From Thalassorhabdomicrobium marinisediminis (GTDB lineage Bacteria; Pseudomonadota; Alphaproteobacteria; Rhodobacterales; Rhodobacteraceae), in assembly GCF_003072065.1 (NCBI RefSeq), contig NZ_QCYG01000001.1, positions 124,001 through 188,000 of the forward strand: a stretch of DNA of 64,000 nt, read 5' to 3'. Positions 52,661 through 61,354 of this stretch are shown in pieces. Position 1 is the stretch's first letter; every line of letters starts with the position of its first letter. A model generated the notes under the pieces. That model was not told the origin of the DNA. It did not search any database and was given only the letters and a program-made list of their open reading frames with translations. The position numbers were made by a program, and so were the translations under genes.

Positions 52661-54463
52661 CTAGAGCACCACGGCCGCGCCTTCGGTTGAGGGGCCGACG
52701 GTCTGGCGGAACATCTCGAACAGCTCGCGCCCCACGCCGGTGCCGTTGCCGGCCAGATCGGCTTGTGCCGGTTCGCGGCCGGTGAGGTCCGTGAGGCATT
52801 CCAGCGTGCCGGTGCTGGCGTCAAGCCGGACGATGTCGCCGTCGCGCAGCAGCGCGATCGGGCCACCGTCGGCGGCTTCGGGGGCGACATGTATGGCGGC
52901 GGGCACCTTGCCCGAGGCGCCGGACATGCGCCCGTCGGTGACCAGCGCGACCTTGAGGCCGCGGTCCTGCAGCACCGCGAGCGTCGGCGTCAGCGAGTGC
53001 AACTCCGGCATGCCGTTGGATTTCGGACCCTGAAAGCGGACGACGACGATGGTGTCTTCGGTCAACTCTCCCGCCTGGAATGCGGCCTTGCAGTCGTGTT
53101 GTTCGTGGAAGATGCGCACGGGTGCTTCGATGATATGGCGTTCGGGGGCCACAGCGGAAACCTTGATCACGCCGCGCCCGAGGTTGCCGGCAAGCTGGAC
53201 CAGCCCGCCTTGCGGCGCGAAGGGGTCCGAGGCGGGGCGCAGGATCTTGTCGTTGTGGCTGGTTTTGGGGCCAGCGCGGTAGCCGAAGCCCGTGTCCGTC
53301 AACATCGGTTCTTGCGTGTAATGGTTCAGCCCCCGCCCGGCGACGGTCTTGACGTCCTCATGCATCAGGCCTTCTTCGAGCAGGTTGGAGATCATGAACT
53401 GCAGACCGCCCGCCGCGTGGAAGTGGTTCACGTCGGCCAGCCCGTTGGGATAGACCTTGGCCATCAGCGGCACGGCAGACGAAATGTCGGAGAAATCCTC
53501 AAGGTCGAGGATCACCCCGGCGGCGCGGGCCATGGCGGGCAGGTGCAGCACAAGGTTGGTCGAGCCGCCCGTGGCCATCAGCCCGACAAGCCCGTTCACG
53601 AAAGCCTTTTCGTCAAGGATGTCCGAGACGGGGGTGTAATCGTTGCCAAGGGCCGTGATCTCAAGCGCGCGGCGGGTCGCCTGTTTGGTCAACTCCTCAC
53701 GCAAGTCGGTGTGGGGGTTCACGAAGGACGCGCCGGGCAGGTGCAGCCCCATGAACTCCATCAGCATCTGGTTGGTGTTGGCGGTGCCGTAGAAGGTGCA
53801 GGTGCCCGGCCCGTGGTAGCTTTCCATCTCGGCCTTCATCAGCTCGGCGCGGTCGATGTTGCCCTTGGCGAATTCCTGCCGCACGCGGGCTTTTTCATCG
53901 TTGGGCAGGCCCGAGGTCATGGGGCCGGCGGGCACGAACAGGCCGGGAATATAGCCAAAGGTGGCGGCGGCCATGATCAGGCCGGGAACGATCTTGTCGC
54001 AGACGCCCAGATAGAGCGCCGCGTCAAAGACGTTGTGCGACAGGCCCACGCCTGCGGCCAGTGCGATGACGTCGCGCGAGAAAAGCGACAGCTCCATCCC
54101 CGTCTGGCCCTGGGTGACGCCGTCGCACATCGAGGGCACACCGCCTGCGACCTGCGCGGTGCCGCCGGCCGCGCGGGCCGCGTTGCGGATCTTTTCGGGG
54201 TAGTTTTCGAACGGCTGATGCGCAGAGAGCATGTCATTGTAGGCGGTGATGATCCCGATATTGGGCGCGCGGTCGGCGGCCAGCATCGCCTTGTCGTCGC
54301 CCATGGCAGCATAGGCGTGGGCCTGGTTGCCGCAGGACAGATGCGCCCGGCGCGGCCCCTCTTCGGCGGCGCGGGCCATCCGGTCGAGATAGGCGCGGCG
54401 CGGGCCTTCGCTGCGCGCGATGATGCGTTCGGTCACGCGGTCGACGGTGGAATTGAGGGTCAT
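52661..54463 (-). CDS. edd: 6-phosphogluconate dehydratase
   Basis: It dehydrates 6-phosphogluconate to KDPG. The 600-residue IlvD/Edd protein carries the iron-sulfur cysteines in [13 protein letters not shown]-like context, [20 protein letters not shown], and [40 protein letters not shown] and [18 protein letters not shown] are further Edd signatures. An operator-like palindrome (54508-54524) lies 45 bases upstream of the ATG. Confidence 0.97.
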   Translation of the reverse strand: MTLNSTVDRVTERIIARSEGPRRAYLDRMARAAEEGPRRAHLSCGNQAHAYAAMGDDKAMLAADRAPNIGIITAYNDMLSAHQPFENYPEKIRNAARAAGGTAQVAGGVPSMCDGVTQGQTGMELSLFSRDVIALAAGVGLSHNVFDAALYLGVCDKIVPGLIMAAATFGYIPGLFVPAGPMTSGLPNDEKARVRQEFAKGNIDRAELMKAEMESYHGPGTCTFYGTANTNQMLMEFMGLHLPGASFVNPHTDLREELTKQATRRALEITALGNDYTPVSDILDEKAFVNGLVGLMATGGSTNLVLHLPAMARAAGVILDLEDFSDISSAVPLMAKVYPNGLADVNHFHAAGGLQFMISNLLEEGLMHEDVKTVAGRGLNHYTQEPMLTDTGFGYRAGPKTSHNDKILRPASDPFAPQGGLVQLAGNLGRGVIKVSAVAPERHIIEAPVRIFHEQHDCKAAFQAGELTEDTIVVVRFQGPKSNGMPELHSLTPTLAVLQDRGLKVALVTDGRMSGASGKVPAAIHVAPEAADGGPIALLRDGDIVRLDASTGTLECLTDLTGREPAQADLAGNGTGVGRELFEMFRQTVGPSTEGAAVVL

Positions 54464-54507
54464 GGGGGCACCTCTGGCTCATTTGCGGTCAGCGCGGCTC
54501 TAGCACA

Positions 54508-54524
54508 TCTAGTTAGCGCTAACA
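54508..54524 (-). promoter_or_regulatory. LacI-type operator before edd
   Basis: GTTAGCGCTAAC (54512-54523) is a perfect 12-base palindrome with the central CG typical of LacI-family operators. Read on the minus strand the site is TGTTAGCGCTAACTAGA, 45 bases before the edd ATG. It overlaps a possible -35 (TTGTTA). A near copy precedes fba at 34784-34799. Confidence 0.7.
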
Positions 54525-54696
54525 ACGGATGTTTGGACCCGAATTCGGGCCGTTGGACGGCTCGCAGTGCGATCTTCGCCTTGCTGTTACCCCGCAATGA
54601 CCCTTCGTTAACCACATTTTCGCCCCATGGAACGGGACAGTATGGGGGGCCCATCACAAAGGGGCATGCAGATAGGGCGACGCCCCGGAGGACTGA

Positions 54697-55326
54697 ATGA
54701 AACATCTGAAGTATATCGCATTGGCGACCCTTGTGACAGGGCTGAGTGCCTGTTCCACCGTCGACATCGTATCCCGCAACACCGCCTTTCAGGGCACACC
54801 GGTCGCCACGGCGGCGCCGCAACAGATCGTGCGCGACTACAGGGTGCAATCGGTGCGCTTCGCCGTGCCCGAGGATCTGACCGTGTCCGAGGCCAATTCC
54901 TATTACCCCATCGCGGACATTGTCTGGCGGGGGGACCCGCTGGGGGATCGCGGGGCGCAGATCGCCGAGATCTTCGAGACCTCGATCGATGGTGCCGGTG
55001 CGGCGCTGGACGGGGCGACCCCGGTCACGGTCGACGTGGTGCTGGCGCGGTTCCATTCCCTGACCGAGCGGACGCGCTATTCCGTGGGTGGCACCCATTC
55101 GATCAAGTTCGACCTGACGGTGCGCCACGCCCGGACCGGCGCAGTGTTGGAGCCTACGCGCCGCATCGTGGCCGATTTCCCGGCCTTGGGTGGCTCTGCC
55201 GCGATGGCGGCGGAAGGGGCAGGGCAGACGCAAAAGGTGCGGATCATCAGCCGCCTGACCAGCCTGTTCCGGCAAGAGTTGTCGGGGGTGTCCGAGACGG
55301 GGCCAGCGGCGGGCACCGACGCCTAA
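54697..55326 (+). CDS. Lipoprotein, function unknown
   Basis: This 209-residue protein starts MKHLKYIALATLVTGLSACS, with lipobox LSAC and lipidation at Cys19. The mature part is soluble and mixed alpha/beta: VSEANSYYPIADIVWRGDPL, VDVVLARFHSLTERTRYSVG and a C-terminal RIISRLTSLFRQELSG. It is of an uncharacterised rhodobacteral lipoprotein type. GGAGGACTGA precedes the ATG. It lies upstream of the methyltransferase gene, 42 bases apart, and may be in the same unit. Confidence 0.8.
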   Translation: MKHLKYIALATLVTGLSACSTVDIVSRNTAFQGTPVATAAPQQIVRDYRVQSVRFAVPEDLTVSEANSYYPIADIVWRGDPLGDRGAQIAEIFETSIDGAGAALDGATPVTVDVVLARFHSLTERTRYSVGGTHSIKFDLTVRHARTGAVLEPTRRIVADFPALGGSAAMAAEGAGQTQKVRIISRLTSLFRQELSGVSETGPAAGTDA

Positions 55327-55368
55327 GGCCGCTTTCCAAGGGCCGATGAACGCGCTAAGGGGGCTGTC

Positions 55369-56565
55369 ATGACACAGCTCCCTTTGCCGATCGTTCGCCT
55401 GCTGCCTAAAGCCAAACCGCAAGTCATCCGCCACGGATTTCCCTGGGCCTTTGCCAATGAGCTGGTGATGGACCGGCGCACCAAGGGGCTGAGCCACGGC
55501 GGGCTGGTGGTGCTTGAGGATGCGGAACGCAAGCCTTTGGGGCTGGGCGCGATCAACCCCAAGGCCAAGATCGCTGTGCGGATGCTGGACAGCGACCCCG
55601 AGGCGCAGATCGACGAGGCTTGGTTCACTGCGCGGCTGACCCGCGCGCTGGCCCATCGCGCAGCACTCTATGACGCGCCCTTCTACCGGTTGGTCCATGC
55701 CGAAGCCGACGGCTTGCCCGGGGTGATCATCGACCGCTTCGGTGAGGTGGCGGTGGTGCAGCCGAATGCCGCCTGGGCCGAGCGTTTGTTCGATCCGCTG
55801 GTTGCCGCGCTGGTGGCGGTCACCGGCGTGACCACCGTGATCAAGAACGGCACCGGCCGGGCCCGGGCGCTGGAAGGGCTTGACGAGGAGTTGAGCGTCG
55901 TGACCGGCGCCGCTCCCGAACGCCCGCTGTTGGTGCCAATGAACGGCGCGACCTATCTGGCGGACGTCATGGGCGGGCAGAAAACCGGTTTGTTCTACGA
56001 CCAACGCCCGAACCACGCCTTTGCAGCGGGGCTGGCGAAGGGCGGGCGCATGCTGGACCTGTTCAGCCATGTGGGCGGATTTTCCCTTGCCGCGCTGGCC
56101 GCAGGGGCCGAGAGCGCGCTGGCGGTGGACGGGTCGGCCGCGGCGCTGGAGCTGGCCCGCGGCGGGGCGGACGCGTCGGGGCTGGGGGACCGGCTCGAGA
56201 CCCGGCAAGGCGACGCTTTCGAGGTGCTCGAGGCGCTGGGCAAGGCAAAGGAACGGTTCGATGTGGTCGTCTGTGACCCGCCGGCCTTCGCGCCGTCGAA
56301 GACCACGCTCGACAAGGGACTGCGCGCCTACGAGCGGGTCGCACGGCTGGCCGCGCCGCTGGTGCGCCAAGGGGGTTATCTGGTGCTGTGTTCGTGCTCC
56401 CACGCGGCGGACCTGAAGCAGTTCCGCGACGCCAGCGCGCGCGGCATCGGCAAGGGCGGGCGGCGCGGCCCCCTGATCTACACGGGCTTTGCTGGCCCCG
56501 ATCATCCGTTGCTGCCGCAACTGGCCGAGGGGGGATACCTCAAGGCGCTGGCCTTCCATTTGTGA
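55369..56565 (+). CDS. RlmI-like rRNA large-subunit methyltransferase
   Basis: This 398-residue SAM-dependent methyltransferase has an N-terminal PUA-like domain (VIRHGFPWAFANELVMDRRT) and an EEHEE-type middle. The Rossmann domain has GQKTGLFYDQRPNHAFAAGL, DLFSHVGGFSLAALAAGAES, and the catalytic VVCDPPAFAPSKTTLDKGLR plus VLCSCSHAADLKQF (Cys). This is the RlmI/RlmK architecture for 5-methylcytosine in 23S rRNA; the exact target is inferred. The PIN gene follows after four bases. Confidence 0.9.
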   Translation: MTQLPLPIVRLLPKAKPQVIRHGFPWAFANELVMDRRTKGLSHGGLVVLEDAERKPLGLGAINPKAKIAVRMLDSDPEAQIDEAWFTARLTRALAHRAALYDAPFYRLVHAEADGLPGVIIDRFGEVAVVQPNAAWAERLFDPLVAALVAVTGVTTVIKNGTGRARALEGLDEELSVVTGAAPERPLLVPMNGATYLADVMGGQKTGLFYDQRPNHAFAAGLAKGGRMLDLFSHVGGFSLAALAAGAESALAVDGSAAALELARGGADASGLGDRLETRQGDAFEVLEALGKAKERFDVVVCDPPAFAPSKTTLDKGLRAYERVARLAAPLVRQGGYLVLCSCSHAADLKQFRDASARGIGKGGRRGPLIYTGFAGPDHPLLPQLAEGGYLKALAFHL

Positions 56566-56569
56566 TCCC

Positions 56570-57112
56570 ATGCGGGTTCTGATCGACGCTTGCGTGCTCT
56601 ACCCCACCGTCATGCGCGAGGTGGTTCTCGGCGTGGCCGAGGCGGGGCTGTTCACGCCGCGCTGGTCGCCGCGCATTCTGGAGGAATGGGCGCGGGCGGC
56701 GCGCAAGATCGGCCCCGAAGGAGAGACCATCGCCCGGGGCGAGATCGCGGCCCTGAGCCTGCGCTTCCCCCGCGCGCTGGTGCCCGAACCGCAAGGGCTG
56801 GCGCGGCACCTGCGGTTGCCGGATGCCGATGACGTGCACGTGTTGGCGGCGGCGGTGGGGGCGTCTTGCGACGCAATCATGACGGTGAACGCCAAGGATT
56901 TCCCCCGCAACATTCTGGCCGAAGAGGGGGTGGAGCGGATCGACCCGGACGGGTTCCTCTGGCGGTTGGGGGCGGAGCATCCCGAGGTGGTGCGCGGGGT
57001 CGCGGACAACGTGCTGGCCGAGGCGCGGCGGCTGTCGGGCGCCCCGTGGGAGATGCGCAAGCTGATGCGCAAGGCGCGTCTGCCGCGGCTGGGCAAGTGG
57101 TTGGCGGGGTAG
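56570..57112 (+). CDS. Orphan PIN-domain protein (putative ribonuclease)
   Basis: This 180-residue PIN-fold protein starts MRVLIDACVLYPTVMREVVL (first Asp), continues with ILEEWARAARKIG (Glu), and has the second acidic cluster LRLPDADDVHVLAAAVGASC followed by IMTVNAKDFPRNIL. All metal-binding acidic residues are present, so it should be an active nuclease. No antitoxin gene is adjacent. It follows the RlmI-like gene by four bases, suggesting an RNA-related role instead of a standard toxin-antitoxin pair. Confidence 0.85.
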   Translation: MRVLIDACVLYPTVMREVVLGVAEAGLFTPRWSPRILEEWARAARKIGPEGETIARGEIAALSLRFPRALVPEPQGLARHLRLPDADDVHVLAAAVGASCDAIMTVNAKDFPRNILAEEGVERIDPDGFLWRLGAEHPEVVRGVADNVLAEARRLSGAPWEMRKLMRKARLPRLGKWLAG

Positions 57113-57132
57113 GGGTTTTGTAGCGGAAGATC

Positions 57133-57189
57133 GGGGGCGCTGCCCCCGGCCTGCGGCCTCCCCCGGGATATTTTTGAAGCAAAGATGAG
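57133..57189 (+). repeat. Dispersed intergenic repeat, family A copy 2
   Basis: Hairpin GGGGGC-GCT-GCCCCC is followed by CCTGCGG, then CCCGGGATATTTTT and GAAGCAAAGATGAG. It is almost identical to 28551-28607. It fills the gap between the convergent PIN and M48 genes. Confidence 0.85.
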
Positions 57190-57208
57190 TTGGCGCGCGG
57201 ATGGCGGG

Positions 57209-57892
57209 TCAGGTGGTCCAGCGGGCTTCGTTGGCTTCGATCGCGGCGATGCGTTCGGCGGTTTTGGGGTGGCTGAGCAGCCACGCGGGCTGCGCGGCAC
57301 CGCCCGCACCGGTGAGGCGTTCGAGCTTCTTGAAGAGTGATTTCTGACCTTCGGTGCCGATCCCCGCCTTGACCAGAAGCGCCGAAGCATAGGCGTCGGC
57401 CTCGTATTCATCACCGCGCGACATCCGCGCCATGAGCACCGACATCGCCGCATTGGCGATCAGCGGACCGATGCCCGGAATGAACCGCGACAGGACCATG
57501 GCGAGCGCCGTGCGCAGGGCGTTCTGGCCGGAAAAGTCGATCATCCGGCGCCGCGAATGGCCCAGGGCCACGTGCCCCAGCTCATGGGCGATGACGCTGG
57601 CGAGTTCTTCTGCCGTGACCTCGCCCTTGCGGTAGGTGTCATAGAAGCCGCGCGTGATGAAGATGCGCCCGTCCGGCGCGGCGAGGCCATTGATGGGCGA
57701 GACTTCGTAGATGTGGACCTTGATCTGCGGGATATCCACCACGCGGGCCATTTTCGCCGTCAGCGCGCGCAGGGGGCCGTCGGCCAGCTCGGTCGATTTC
57801 GCGTCCAGCTCCCGCGCGAGGCGCCAGGCCGACAGGCGATACATGACGATGCCGTAACCGATGGCGAGCAGGAGCGGGAGGAGTTTGAGCAT
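57209..57892 (-). CDS. M48-family zinc metalloprotease (HtpX-like)
   Basis: This 227-residue membrane-anchored protease starts MLKLLPLLLAIGYGIVMYRL (N-terminal helix) at ATG 57892. The zinc motif is VIAHELGHVALGHSRRR (about residues 108-124). The third ligand Glu lies in GDEYEADAYASALLVKAG, and SHPKTAERIAAIEANEARW is the usual C-terminal end. It is smaller than HtpX and has only one clear N-terminal helix plus a hydrophobic hairpin (FIPGIGPLIANAAMSVLMAR). It is probably active in membrane protein quality control. Confidence 0.9.
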   Translation of the reverse strand: MLKLLPLLLAIGYGIVMYRLSAWRLARELDAKSTELADGPLRALTAKMARVVDIPQIKVHIYEVSPINGLAAPDGRIFITRGFYDTYRKGEVTAEELASVIAHELGHVALGHSRRRMIDFSGQNALRTALAMVLSRFIPGIGPLIANAAMSVLMARMSRGDEYEADAYASALLVKAGIGTEGQKSLFKKLERLTGAGGAAQPAWLLSHPKTAERIAAIEANEARWTT

Positions 57893-58067
57893 GGGGAAGA
57901 TATGGGCGCTTGGCGGCGGCGGGGCAAGGCGGATCACGGAGATGACCGGGCCGGGCCAAAGCGCGAGGGAGTGATGCAGCGGGGGAACACCCGTCACGAG
58001 ACTGTGATTTGTTGCAACCATACGCCCGCTTCGGCGTCTTGTTCTTGAGGGGTAAAGGAGCATCGCC

Positions 58068-58238
58068 ATGTTTGGTAACGAGTTATACAGAGAGAGTGTC
58101 GAGGCGCCGTTGCAGCGGGCCTTTGACGGAGTGCCGGAAACCGATGAGAGGTTCGCGGCCTTGTTGGAGAAGATTGCGCAGGCGGACCGCGAGGGCAGCG
58201 GGCAAGGGGCAGGCGCGCCACGCGATGCGCGGGAATGA
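58068..58238 (+). CDS. 56-residue soluble protein, function unknown
   Basis: A short ORF, MFGNELYRESVEAPLQRAFD to ...GAPRDARE, starts at ATG 58068, with AAGGAG eight bases upstream. It is helical and acidic (ETDERFAALLEKIAQADREG). The good ribosome-binding site and spacing suggest it is real, although it is too short to rank by composition. It lies between the divergent M48 gene and the convergent VWA gene. Confidence 0.55.
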   Translation: MFGNELYRESVEAPLQRAFDGVPETDERFAALLEKIAQADREGSGQGAGAPRDARE

Positions 58239-58256
58239 CGTCGCAGGCGAGGGCCG

Positions 58257-59441
58257 TCAGCTGAGCAGTTTCATGCCCCGTTCGATGCCCTCAAGCGTCA
58301 TGGGCACCATGCGGTCGGCGCCGAAAACCTCGCGGATCATCTGCACCGATTGGGTATAGGGCCAGTAGCGTACGGGCAGCGGGTTGAGCCAAAGGTGGTC
58401 GGGCCATTGATCGCGGGCCCGTTCCAGCCAGACGTGGCCCGCTTCTTCGTTCCAGTGTTCGTTGGCCCCGCCGGGGGAGGCGACCTCGTAAGGTGACATG
58501 GAGGCGTCGCCCACGAAAATACATTTGTAATCAGAGCCATAGGTGCGCAAAACCTCCCACGTGGGGGTTTGCGCGTCCCAGCGGCGGCGGTTGTCGCGCC
58601 AGACACCTTCGTAAAGACAGTTGTGGAAATAGTAATGTTCGAGGTGCTTGAACTCGGACTTGGCGGCGCTGAAAAGCTCTTCCACCAATTTGATATGCGG
58701 ATCCATTGAGCCGCCCACATCGAGAAACAGCAGGACTTTCACCGCGTTGCGCCGTTCGGGGCGGGTTTTCACGTCAAGATAGCCGTGCTCGGCGGTGGCG
58801 CGGATGGTGCCATTGAGATCGAGTTCCTCCGCAGCACCGTCGCGGGCCCATTGGCGCAGACGTTTCAGGGCGACCTTGATGTTGCGGGTGCCGATCTCGA
58901 CCGTATCGTCGAGGTTGCGGAACTCACGCTTGTCCCAGACCTTCACCGCCCGCTGGTGGCGGCTTTCATCCTGTCCGATGCGCACGCCTTCGGGGTTGTA
59001 GCCATAGGCGCCGAAGGGCGAGGTGCCGGCGGTGCCCACCCATTTGTTGCCCCCCTGATGGCGGCCCTTTTGCTCTTTGAGGCGTTGTTTCAACGTCTCC
59101 ATCAGCTTGTCGAAGCCGCCCAAAGCCTCGATCTCGGCCTTTTCTTCCGCCGAAAGATGCTTTTCGGCCATCTTCTCGAGCCAGTCTTGCGGGATGTCCA
59201 CGGCCTCAAGCACCTGATCGGCGCTGATGCGTTCGAGCCCTTCGAAGGCAGCGGCGAAGGCGCGGTCGAACTTGTCGATGTTCCGCTCGTCCTTGACCAT
59301 GCAGGTGCGGGCGAGGAAATAGAACGCCTCGATGTCATAGGTCGCAAGACCGGCGGACATCCCTTCAAGGAACGTGAGATATTCGCGCAGGGAGACCGGC
59401 ACACCGCCCCGACGCAACTGGTCGAAGAACGGCAGAAACAT
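58257..59441 (-). CDS. CoxE-like VWA-domain protein
   Basis: This 394-residue protein starts MFLPFFDQLRRGGVPVSLRE at ATG 59441. An N-terminal helical CoxE domain (ISADQVLEAVDIPQDWLEKM) and a Gly/Lys-rich linker are followed by a VWA domain. Its MIDAS-like motif is FLDVGGSMDPHIK (D-x-G-x-S, with Gly in place of the usual first Ser). VWA proteins of this type work with MoxR AAA+ ATPases to assemble or insert cofactors; moxR is at 61355. It overlaps the upstream tiny membrane protein gene by one base. Confidence 0.9.
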   Translation of the reverse strand: MFLPFFDQLRRGGVPVSLREYLTFLEGMSAGLATYDIEAFYFLARTCMVKDERNIDKFDRAFAAAFEGLERISADQVLEAVDIPQDWLEKMAEKHLSAEEKAEIEALGGFDKLMETLKQRLKEQKGRHQGGNKWVGTAGTSPFGAYGYNPEGVRIGQDESRHQRAVKVWDKREFRNLDDTVEIGTRNIKVALKRLRQWARDGAAEELDLNGTIRATAEHGYLDVKTRPERRNAVKVLLFLDVGGSMDPHIKLVEELFSAAKSEFKHLEHYYFHNCLYEGVWRDNRRRWDAQTPTWEVLRTYGSDYKCIFVGDASMSPYEVASPGGANEHWNEEAGHVWLERARDQWPDHLWLNPLPVRYWPYTQSVQMIREVFGADRMVPMTLEGIERGMKLLS

Positions 59442-59611
59442 CAGACGGCGAGGCGGGTGAGGATCACGGCAATGAACAGACCGATCACGCCGAAGATCAT
59501 CGCGAAGACCGCCGCCCATTGCAGGATGTCAGCGAGCTTGCCGCCCTGGGCGCGGGCCCGATACGCCCCCAGCAGTGCTCCGAGTATCAGGCCGCCGAGG
59601 GGGTAGATCAT
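59441..59611 (-). CDS. 56-residue two-helix membrane protein
   Basis: A short ORF, MIYPLGGLILGALLGAYRAR, then AQGGKLADIL and a second helix VFAMIFGVIGLFIAVILTRL. Its TGA overlaps the ATG of the VWA gene, and its ATG lies four bases after the DUF2927 stop. The two hydrophobic segments with a positive Arg-rich loop mark a genuine hairpin membrane protein. It is probably an accessory of the MoxR/VWA set. Confidence 0.8.
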   Translation of the reverse strand: MIYPLGGLILGALLGAYRARAQGGKLADILQWAAVFAMIFGVIGLFIAVILTRLAV

Positions 59612-59614
59612 GGG

Positions 59615-60994
59615 TCAGGTCCCTTTGAGTGGATTGAGCGACGCAATCTCCGAGAGGCGCGCACGCACGTTGTCATCGTGGCCGAACCCGTAGCGCGCCC
59701 AGCCCAGACTGTCCAGCCGGACGGCGCTGGCTTCGCCGCTGCGGCCCTGCATCTCGAGCGCTTCGGCCTTGAACATCATCAACGTCGCCAGAAGGGCGGC
59801 GTTCTCATGGGCGGCGGCCACGGGCAGGGCCCATTCCGCAAGATCCAGCACTGCCTGTCCGTCGCCCGAGGACAGGGCGAAGGCGGCCAGTTGCACTGAG
59901 ACATGGGCCGCGTGAAGGCGGGTTTCCGGCGAGCCGTTGTAGATTTGCAAGGATTGCTGAAACGCGTTCAGGGCCAGATCGCTGTCGTAGCCGACGTTGA
60001 GGCGGCCGAAGGCGTAAAGGGCGAAACCGTCGCGCGGGCCGGACCAGTTCAGCGCCCGCGCCAGATTGACCGCGCGCAGGGCGGCGGTGCGGCGGGTGGT
60101 GCCCGAGGACCCGGCCGTCAGCGCGGTTTCGATGTTCTGGATCCAGTCGCGAGTGGTGTCGTTCTGCGGTCGGGCCGGGCGGGCCTGTCCGGCGGGGTTG
60201 AGCCGGTCGAGCACGGGACCCAGCCGCGCGGCCACCTGACCGCGGGTCATGCCGTTGGCAAGTGCGGGATCGTAATAGGCGCGCAGGATCAGCATGTCGA
60301 ACGACGTCAGAACCGCGTGGATGTTGTCATCGTTGAAGACCGAGTCGGGCAGGCGGTAGAGGTCGTTGAGCGGCCCCAGCGCCTGCGCCAGTTCTTCGTG
60401 CAGGCAGTCGCGGATTTCCTGCGGTGCCACGTCCGAGGGGACGAAAACGGTCGCACGGTCGCGGCGTTCAAGGGTGGTCCAGTCCACCGTGGGCGTGCGC
60501 CGCACGGACTTGAACTCGGCCCAGGACGACACGCGCGGCACCACGAAACAGGCGGCACGCGGCACGGCCTTGTTGAGCACGGCGCGGGGGATCGCCTCAA
60601 CGGTGATGGCCGCGCTTTCCGCGCCGGTCATGAAAATGTCGATCCCGGCTTCGTCGCGCAAACGGCCCAGCAGCGCGCGCAGATCGGGGGTCAGACTGGG
60701 TGGCACCTGACCTGTCACCCGCACGGAGATCGGCGTCTCGAAACGGGTCAGGCGGGTCACCGGACGGCCGCTTTCCATCTGGAAGGACAGGTCCATGAAA
60801 TCTTTGCCGATCTCGCGGTTGGAGCGGGTCGGTGTGGTCACCCGGTCGCCGGCGAAGGACCGCATGGGCGGCAAGCTGTCCTGCAGGCCCATGGTGCGCG
60901 TGGGCAGGGACGGGCCCGAGCCGTTGGGCGCCGGAGAGCAAGCGGTGAGGAAGGCAATCGAAAGGGCCAGAAGGCGGCGATACCGGCGCTTCAT
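59615..60994 (-). CDS. DUF2927 lipoprotein
   Basis: This 459-residue lipoprotein starts MKRRYRRLLALSIAFLTACS with lipobox LTAC. The DUF2927 region covers about residues 40-270, with RDCLHEELAQALGPLNDLYR, LPDSVFNDDNIHAVLTSFDM and LILRAYYDPALANGM. The C-terminal half is helical and repeat-like (AFQQSLQIYNGSPETRLHAA; VLDLAEWALPVAAAHENAAL), suggesting a tetratricopeptide-like scaffold. It is in a tight operon, four bases upstream of the tiny membrane gene. Confidence 0.88.
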   Translation of the reverse strand: MKRRYRRLLALSIAFLTACSPAPNGSGPSLPTRTMGLQDSLPPMRSFAGDRVTTPTRSNREIGKDFMDLSFQMESGRPVTRLTRFETPISVRVTGQVPPSLTPDLRALLGRLRDEAGIDIFMTGAESAAITVEAIPRAVLNKAVPRAACFVVPRVSSWAEFKSVRRTPTVDWTTLERRDRATVFVPSDVAPQEIRDCLHEELAQALGPLNDLYRLPDSVFNDDNIHAVLTSFDMLILRAYYDPALANGMTRGQVAARLGPVLDRLNPAGQARPARPQNDTTRDWIQNIETALTAGSSGTTRRTAALRAVNLARALNWSGPRDGFALYAFGRLNVGYDSDLALNAFQQSLQIYNGSPETRLHAAHVSVQLAAFALSSGDGQAVLDLAEWALPVAAAHENAALLATLMMFKAEALEMQGRSGEASAVRLDSLGWARYGFGHDDNVRARLSEIASLNPLKGT

Positions 60995-61155
60995 GTCTTG
61001 CGCCCCGACGGAGCATAGGGATCGATCCCGGCGGGATCCTGCGCGGCGACGCGGGCCCGGTGGATGGTCAGCTCTTCGGTCCACGCCTGTCGTGCGCCCA
61101 GGGTGTCCTCCTGTGCTGGCGCAGGCTTCGCGACCGGCATGTTTGCCTTGGTCAA
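60991..61155 (-). CDS. 54-residue protein before the DUF2927 gene
   Basis: A short ORF begins with TTG at 61155 (AGGAG seven bases upstream) and reads MTKANMPVAKPAPAQEDTLG to GIDPYAPSGRKT. An alternative ATG lies at 61170. Its TGA overlaps the DUF2927 ATG (ATGA), which supports real translational coupling. It has a Pro/Ala-rich start and a short amphipathic stretch (ARQAWTEELTIHRARVAAQD). I do not know a function. Confidence 0.6.
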   Translation of the reverse strand: MTKANMPVAKPAPAQEDTLGARQAWTEELTIHRARVAAQDPAGIDPYAPSGRKT

Positions 61156-61354
61156 CTTTGCTCTCCTCATCTCTCAGCCGCAGATTGCCCTTGGACTGAG
61201 GCCCGATTGGGTGCGAAATTGGGCAATTCCGCGACCCTTGACCGGAACCTTATTTAAGAGGAGAGAACGGCGCCGGGCGCACTAAAAAATTTTTACTTTT
61301 CGTAAACAACCGCAAGGTGTGGTGCAAAGAACGCAATCGGTGCGGGCCGCGGGT

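Noticed and set aside
56570-57112. Type II toxin-antitoxin module
   Set aside because: No small antitoxin-like gene with a DNA-binding motif lies on either side.
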